Assembly: GCA_019242065.1 (NCBI GenBank)
Contig: JAFAWJ010001083.1
Location: 1-10,566 of the forward strand
Direction: 5' to 3'
DNA length: 10,566 bases
From: Chloroflexota bacterium
GTDB lineage: Bacteria; Chloroflexota; UBA6077; CF-72
A model generated the notes under the pieces. It saw only the letters and a list, made by a program, of their open reading frames with translations, made no database searches and had not been told where the DNA came from. The translations under genes and the position numbers were made by a program. Positions within the stretch are counted from its first letter, which is position 1. The number at the start of each line of letters is the position of its first letter. Positions 7,633-10,566 of this stretch are shown here, piece by piece.

Positions 7633-8505
7633 TCAGGGGAGCGGATTGCCGGCGCTCGAGACCTCCTCTTCACTCACCTGCCACAGGCGCTTCGCGGCCT
7701 GGGCGTCGCGCGCCGCCGCGGATGGCGTCCGCTCGCGGCGGTCCATGAAATACGCACCGCTCATTGCGCTCACGAGTGGCGAATCCGCCAGCCACACCAG
7801 CGTCTCGGCGCCCTTTTCAGGCCGGCGCGCCACCAGATGCGCCACCTGCATGCCGAGCCCAATCAGCACACCGTTGTCGTGGTTGAAGCCCGTCCGGACG
7901 AAGCCCGGATGAAAACAGTTCGCCGTCACCTGTGTGCCCGCCAGACGCCGTGCGAGCTCACGGGTGAACAGCACGTTGGCCAGCTTGGTCTCGCCATAGC
8001 GCCGAAACCCGAGCCCCCAGCGCTCCCGTTCCGCCTGCAGATCGTCGAACGGAAGGGTCGCCCGATAATGCGCGGCGGACGCAGTGGTAATCACGCGGGC
8101 CGGTGCGCTCGCCTCCAGCCGCGTCAGCAAGAGGTTGGTCAGCAGAAACGGAGCCAGGTGATTGACGGCCCAGGTCAGCTCGATGCCATCCACGGAGACC
8201 TGGCGGGCGCCAAACATCGCCCCGGCGTTGTTGATCAGCACGTCGACGCGTGGATATCGCTCCAGGATCTGTTCGGCTAGTCGGCGCACGTCGGCCTGCG
8301 CGGACAGATCCGCCAGGAGCACGTCCACCGGCCGGCCAATGCTGGCGGTCGCTTCGCGAGCGCGCTGCGCCGAGCGGCCAACAATCGTGAGCTCCGCCCC
8401 GAGCTCCGCCAACTGACGCGCCCCCGCCAGGCCGATGCCATTGGTTCCACCAGTAAGAATCACGCGCTTGCCGCGCACGCCCGGCCACTCCTGGCCAATT
8501 ACCAC
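7633..8505 (-). CDS. Short-chain dehydrogenase/reductase (retinol dehydrogenase-like)
   Basis: The product is 290 residues. It is a cytosolic NAD(P)(H)-dependent oxidoreductase of the classical-to-intermediate SDR type. The cofactor loop is TGGTNGIG (18 to 25), followed by the NNAG motif (92 to 95). The catalytic tetrad is N115, S143, Y170 and K174 (YGETK). R44 after the second strand (IVGRS) points to NADP(H). The layout resembles plant/animal WW-domain oxidoreductase and retinol dehydrogenase-like SDRs, which often have broad carbonyl substrates. The start is GTG at 8505, supported by an AGGAG 10 bases upstream. It is the first gene of the minus-strand run, 32 bp from the divergent ChrB-domain gene. 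The substrate is unknown, and a link to the downstream copper protein is not evident. Confidence 0.93.
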   Translation of the reverse strand: MVIGQEWPGVRGKRVILTGGTNGIGLAGARQLAELGAELTIVGRSAQRAREATASIGRPVDVLLADLSAQADVRRLAEQILERYPRVDVLINNAGAMFGARQVSVDGIELTWAVNHLAPFLLTNLLLTRLEASAPARVITTASAAHYRATLPFDDLQAERERWGLGFRRYGETKLANVLFTRELARRLAGTQVTANCFHPGFVRTGFNHDNGVLIGLGMQVAHLVARRPEKGAETLVWLADSPLVSAMSGAYFMDRRERTPSAAARDAQAAKRLWQVSEEEVSSAGNPLP

Positions 8506-8537
8506 GTCACACCATCTCCTGTACCATCACCATACTT
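8506..8537. promoter_or_regulatory. Compact divergent start region between SDR and ChrB-domain genes
   Basis: Only 32 bp separate the two outward-facing starts. The minus strand has AGGAG at 8520 to 8516 for the SDR gene. The plus strand has a CATACT box (8531 to 8536) that could be a -10. Promoters for both genes must overlap each other or the coding starts. If the ChrB-domain gene starts at its internal GTG 8577, the shared region is 71 bp. Confidence 0.4.
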
Positions 8538-9119
8538 GTGAAGCGCGCCCCCCGTTCAGCTAAACGTGGGGCTGCCGTGGGCTGGCGGCTGCTGATTTAT
8601 CGGGTGCCCACCGAACCCGCCAGCAAACGGGTGGGTGTCTGGCGGGACATGAAGCGGCTGGGCGCCCTGTACCTCCAGCAGTGCGTGTGCATTTTTCCCG
8701 ACCTCCCGGGCCTGCGAGATGCCGTGGACCAGGTGGCGGCGCGTATCCCCGGCCTGGGTGGCGAGACCTTTGTCCTGGACATCCCGCGTCTGCAGCCCTC
8801 CGACGAGACGCGCATCGTCGACGCCTTCCGCGCTCAGCGCGCCCGCGAGTACGCCGAGATCATCGAAGAGTGCGAAACGAAGTTCGTCAAAGAAGTGGAG
8901 TTCGAGCACTTCCGTCAGAACTACACGTTCGAGGAAGCCGAGGAGATCGACCAGGACCTCGACAAGATCCGCCGCTGGTTCGATCGTGTCCGCGACCGCG
9001 ACTGGTTCCAGGCGGAGCGGCGCGACGAAGTCGAAGCCTGGCTGGCCCGCTGCCAGAACCTGCTGACGGAATTCGAAGAGGAGGTCTACCGCCGCCAGGG
9101 GGCGGACAACTCGCCGTAG
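8538..9119 (+). CDS. ChrB N-terminal-domain protein (chromate resistance-associated)
   Basis: The product is up to 193 residues. The segment WRLLIYRVPTEP, followed by KRVGVWRDMKRLGALYLQQCVCIFPD, matches the N-terminal domain of ChrB, the regulator/accessory protein of chromate resistance. The usual ChrB C-terminal domain is missing (typical ChrB is about 300 residues). Here the second half (about 105 to 190) is highly charged and helical, probably coiled-coil (EIIEECETKFVKEVEFEHF, FEEAEEIDQDLDKI). The first start is GTG 8538 without a ribosome site. GTG 8577, giving MGWRLLIYRVP, matches the usual family N-terminus and leaves more promoter room, so it may be the true start. The 3' end overlaps the convergent small membrane protein gene by 34 bp. 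No ChrA is visible. A regulatory or accessory role in oxyanion or metal stress is inferred from the family. Confidence 0.82.
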   Translation: MKRAPRSAKRGAAVGWRLLIYRVPTEPASKRVGVWRDMKRLGALYLQQCVCIFPDLPGLRDAVDQVAARIPGLGGETFVLDIPRLQPSDETRIVDAFRAQRAREYAEIIEECETKFVKEVEFEHFRQNYTFEEAEEIDQDLDKIRRWFDRVRDRDWFQAERRDEVEAWLARCQNLLTEFEEEVYRRQGADNSP

Positions 9120-9331
9120 GCTTTGCGCCCCGCCGTGTACACGTTGACCAGCAATAATGCCATGAGCAAGATGAGCAGCACGAACCCCGCTGAGTTGCGG
9201 AGCAGGTCATTGTGCAGTCGGCTGCCGAGAGCGGCGACGGCGCCGGCGGCCACGAATGCCGCGAGGGTGCCAACCGCGATCTGGCCGTCTTCGACCAGCA
9301 GACCGTAGATCTGCTCCCAGGCCTCCTTCAT
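9086..9331 (-). CDS. Small two-helix membrane protein, coupled to the upstream transporter-like gene
   Basis: The product is 81 residues and I do not recognise a family. ATG 9331 overlaps the upstream stop as ATGA, a classic coupling signal, and this decides the start over the longer open frame reaching 9451. The sequence begins MKEAWEQIYGLLVEDG, then has a small-residue-rich helix (about 17 to 36, IAVGTLAAFVAAGAVAALG) and a Leu-rich helix (about 47 to 66, GFVLLILLMALLLVNVYT), with a short basic tail. A polar loop RLHNDLLRN joins the helices. It probably forms a helical hairpin and acts with the seven-helix protein encoded just upstream. The stop lies inside the end of the convergent ChrB-domain gene. 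Confidence 0.75.
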   Translation of the reverse strand: MKEAWEQIYGLLVEDGQIAVGTLAAFVAAGAVAALGSRLHNDLLRNSAGFVLLILLMALLLVNVYTAGRKAYGELSAPWRR

Positions 9332-10110
9332 CGCGCCGGGCTTTCGGAGGCATGACGCGGGGACATTGCCTGGAGGACGCGCACGCCGACAAGACTGGTG
9401 AGCACGACGGCGAGCAGGAGCAACGGCAGCATGGCGTCGCCGCCCGGCCACTCCACCAGCATGCCTTCGGCGCTCCAGAACACCCCGAAGGTGGTCAGCA
9501 TGCAGCCGACGACGAACTTCATGAAGTTTTCAGGGACGAACGACAGCGGCTTGTGCAGCATGGCGCCGGCCGCCACGACCACCACGAACGCCGCCACCGC
9601 GCCGGCGATGGCCGCCTGGAGCGCCGATCCTCCCGTGGCACCCAGGGCGAGGACGATGAACGCCACTTCCAGGCCTTCGACGAGGACGGCCTTGTACGAC
9701 AGCCAGAACCCGACATTGTCCCAGCGGGGGTGTGTCGCGTCGCGGGTTTGATCGCGGAGATCGGCGACCTCGCGCTGGTAGATGTGGTCCTCGTCGTGCT
9801 CGGCGATGATGCCGGCGAAACGCAGGATGGACTTGCGCAGCCAGCGCATGCCGAACAGCAGCAGCAGGATGCCAATCAGGAGATGAAAGGTCTGCGTGAC
9901 CTGGTCCTGGTAGACGATGAGCGGCGTGCCGAAGAGGACGACGATGACGCCGAGGCTCAGGAGCCCGGCGAAGACGCCCCACAGCGGTGAGCGCCAGCCG
10001 CGGGTGTTGCCGACCGCCAGGACGATGGTGAAGGCCTCGACCCACTCCACGACGGCGGCAACAAACGCGGGCAAGGCCGCGACAGCCAGCGTTGCGAGGG
10101 CGGTGCTCAC
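9328..10110 (-). CDS. Seven-helix membrane protein with duplicated ExxE half-repeats (COG4280-like, putative ion transporter)
   Basis: The product is 260 residues from GTG 10110. This start is chosen because GGAGGG precedes it, a TATGAT -10 lies at 10143 to 10138, and the frame further upstream to 10281 crosses the promoter. About seven membrane helices are predicted. Two halves match: E22-x2-E25 with IVLAVG at 29 to 34, and E145-x2-E148 with IVLALG at 152 to 157. Each half is followed by a third helix with G...FGxxW (G80/F86-G87/W90 and G202/F208-G209/W212). Three helices per repeat imply an inverted-topology dimer-like fold, as in the LysE/CaCA2/TerC group of transporters, and the acidic ExxE pairs recall those of FTR1-type iron permeases. 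A His/Asp/Glu loop (EHDEDH, 104 to 109) lies between the halves. Transport of a metal cation or related ion is inferred, and the substrate is unknown. Confidence 0.8.
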   Translation of the reverse strand: MSTALATLAVAALPAFVAAVVEWVEAFTIVLAVGNTRGWRSPLWGVFAGLLSLGVIVVLFGTPLIVYQDQVTQTFHLLIGILLLLFGMRWLRKSILRFAGIIAEHDEDHIYQREVADLRDQTRDATHPRWDNVGFWLSYKAVLVEGLEVAFIVLALGATGGSALQAAIAGAVAAFVVVVAAGAMLHKPLSFVPENFMKFVVGCMLTTFGVFWSAEGMLVEWPGGDAMLPLLLLAVVLTSLVGVRVLQAMSPRHASESPAR

Positions 10111-10137
10111 TCGCCCTCCACCATCACGTCCACCGCG

Positions 10138-10166
10138 ATCATAAGTTTCACCTGTATGAATGTAAC
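10138..10166 (-). promoter_or_regulatory. Predicted promoter of the seven-helix protein operon
   Basis: On the minus strand a TATGAT -10 (10143 to 10138) lies 17 bp from a GTTACA -35 (10166 to 10161, 4 of 6 to consensus). Transcription would start near 10131, giving a leader of about 20 nt that contains the GGAGGG before GTG 10110. Spacing, leader length and ribosome site agree with each other. Confidence 0.55.
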
Positions 10167-10178
10167 GTCTGTACATTC
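10158..10178. promoter_or_regulatory. Perfect 7-7-7 inverted repeat, candidate operator
   Basis: The arms GAATGTA (10158 to 10164) and TACATTC (10172 to 10178) are exact reverse complements with a 7-base spacer. The dyad covers the predicted -35 of the minus-strand operon, as a repressor site would. A GTAACG hexamer overlapping the left arm recurs 30 bp away (10162 and 10192), about three helical turns. The cognate regulator is not identified, though the ChrB-domain protein or the divergent gene are candidates. Confidence 0.55.
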
Positions 10179-10208
10179 CAGGGTCAATCAGGTAACGGAC
10201 GCGAAAGC

Positions 10209-10214
10209 TATGAT
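10209..10214 (+). promoter_or_regulatory. TATGAT -10 box of the divergent right-hand gene
   Basis: TATGAT matches the -10 consensus at 5 of 6 bases and ends 8 bases before GTG 10223. No good -35 is found 16 to 19 bp upstream. The spacing predicts transcription starting at or next to the start codon, so the mRNA may be leaderless. Confidence 0.4.
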
Positions 10215-10222
10215 TTTCAACC

Positions 10223-10566
10223 GTGGTGCAGGAGCCCCAACCTCCGGACGCAGACTGGGAGTCCCTCGGCGTCACCAGCACGCTCCTGGAGCGCTACCAG
10301 CGTGATCAGCAAGCACTGCTCGACCAGCTCGCCGTCTTCCTCGAAGCCACCGTCCCGCATCAGACCAGCGTCAGACGCACCCACGGCGTGCTTGGGCCGC
10401 GGCGCACGACGGGCCTGACCCTCGAGCTCGCGGGGCAGCGGTACACCCTGGAGCACGCCGATCGCTCAGGACTCGAGGCGCGTCGCACCCACGTTGTCCG
10501 CGACGTAGCGGTGCGCACCGAGACGTTGTCCGTCGCCGAGTGGCTCGCCGCCGTGAGCGCGGCGCT
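10223..10566 (+). CDS. Unrecognised protein, 3' end cut by window edge
   Basis: About 114 residues are visible and the frame stays open to the right edge. It begins MVQEPQPPDADWESLGVTST, followed by an amphipathic helix (LLERYQRDQQALLDQLAVFLEA, residues about 21 to 42), then beta-like segments with GLTLELAGQRYTLEH and a strand-rich part ending VRTETLSVAEWLAAVSAAL. The layout, an N-terminal helix, a small beta sheet carrying a basic patch (VRRTHGVLGPRR) and a final 'EWLxxL' helix, resembles short actinobacterial-type hypothetical proteins that I cannot name. In-frame starts are GTG 10223 and GTG 10226. A stop lies in frame at 10211, so the gene cannot begin further upstream. There is no Shine-Dalgarno, in line with a leaderless message. 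It is divergent from the seven-helix membrane protein operon and shares its candidate operator. Confidence 0.6.
   Translation, partial: MVQEPQPPDADWESLGVTSTLLERYQRDQQALLDQLAVFLEATVPHQTSVRRTHGVLGPRRTTGLTLELAGQRYTLEHADRSGLEARRTHVVRDVAVRTETLSVAEWLAAVSAA

Noticed and set aside
5966..7912. 648-codon open frame on the plus strand
   Set aside because: It runs antisense to lgt, the propeller/cupredoxin gene and the SDR gene, all of which have clear motifs. Its translation is Arg/Gly/His-rich low-information sequence typical of GC-rich shadow frames.
9332..9451. N-terminal extension of the 81-residue membrane protein
   Set aside because: It lies inside the upstream gene and is Arg-rich. The ATGA overlap at 9328 to 9331 gives a better start.
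10111..10281. N-terminal extension of the seven-helix protein to 10281
   Set aside because: It covers the dyad, both TATGAT boxes and the divergent gene start, and its translation lacks hydrophobic or family-like sequence.

Overview
The window is about 10.6 kb of dense, GC-rich bacterial DNA with many GTG starts, very short gaps and no intergenic stretch longer than about 110 bp. An Ala/Pro/Thr-rich linker after a lipoprotein cysteine, a YncE-type propeller fused to a blue-copper domain, and a Cys-type Lgt signature would suit a Chloroflexota or other GC-rich terrabacterial lineage, perhaps actinobacterial or Dormibacterota-like. There is no marker gene here, so the taxonomy is a loose inference. 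I see no rRNA, tRNA, CRISPR array, transposon or attachment site.

From the right to the left edge, 8505 to 1, eight genes all lie on the minus strand with gaps of 3 to 66 bp: an SDR oxidoreductase, a secreted beta-propeller/amicyanin-like copper protein, lgt, a D-2-hydroxyacid dehydrogenase, an amidohydrolase/deacetylase, a LysR regulator, a family-5 solute-binding lipoprotein, and the start of an NTF2/SnoaL-fold protein cut by the window edge. The core (about 1 to 5360) looks like a regulated uptake and catabolism cluster. The lipoprotein would capture a substrate. The amidohydrolase, three bases downstream of the dehydrogenase, could release a D-2-hydroxy acid or related product, and the dehydrogenase could oxidise it. 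LysR would sense an effector. Lgt would attach the lipid anchor to the binding protein. No permease or ATPase of the transporter lies inside the window.

The right end (8538 to 10566) is a different module. A stand-alone ChrB N-terminal-domain protein on the plus strand converges on, and overlaps by 34 bp, a two-gene minus-strand operon. That operon encodes a seven-helix membrane protein with two matching ExxE-containing halves and, joined to it by an ATGA overlap, an 81-residue two-helix membrane protein. The operon shares a short promoter region with a divergent partial gene of unknown function. The promoter region holds a perfect 7-7-7 inverted repeat lying over the predicted -35 box, which suggests a repressed metal or oxyanion transport unit. 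This module is the best candidate in the window for something not yet described.
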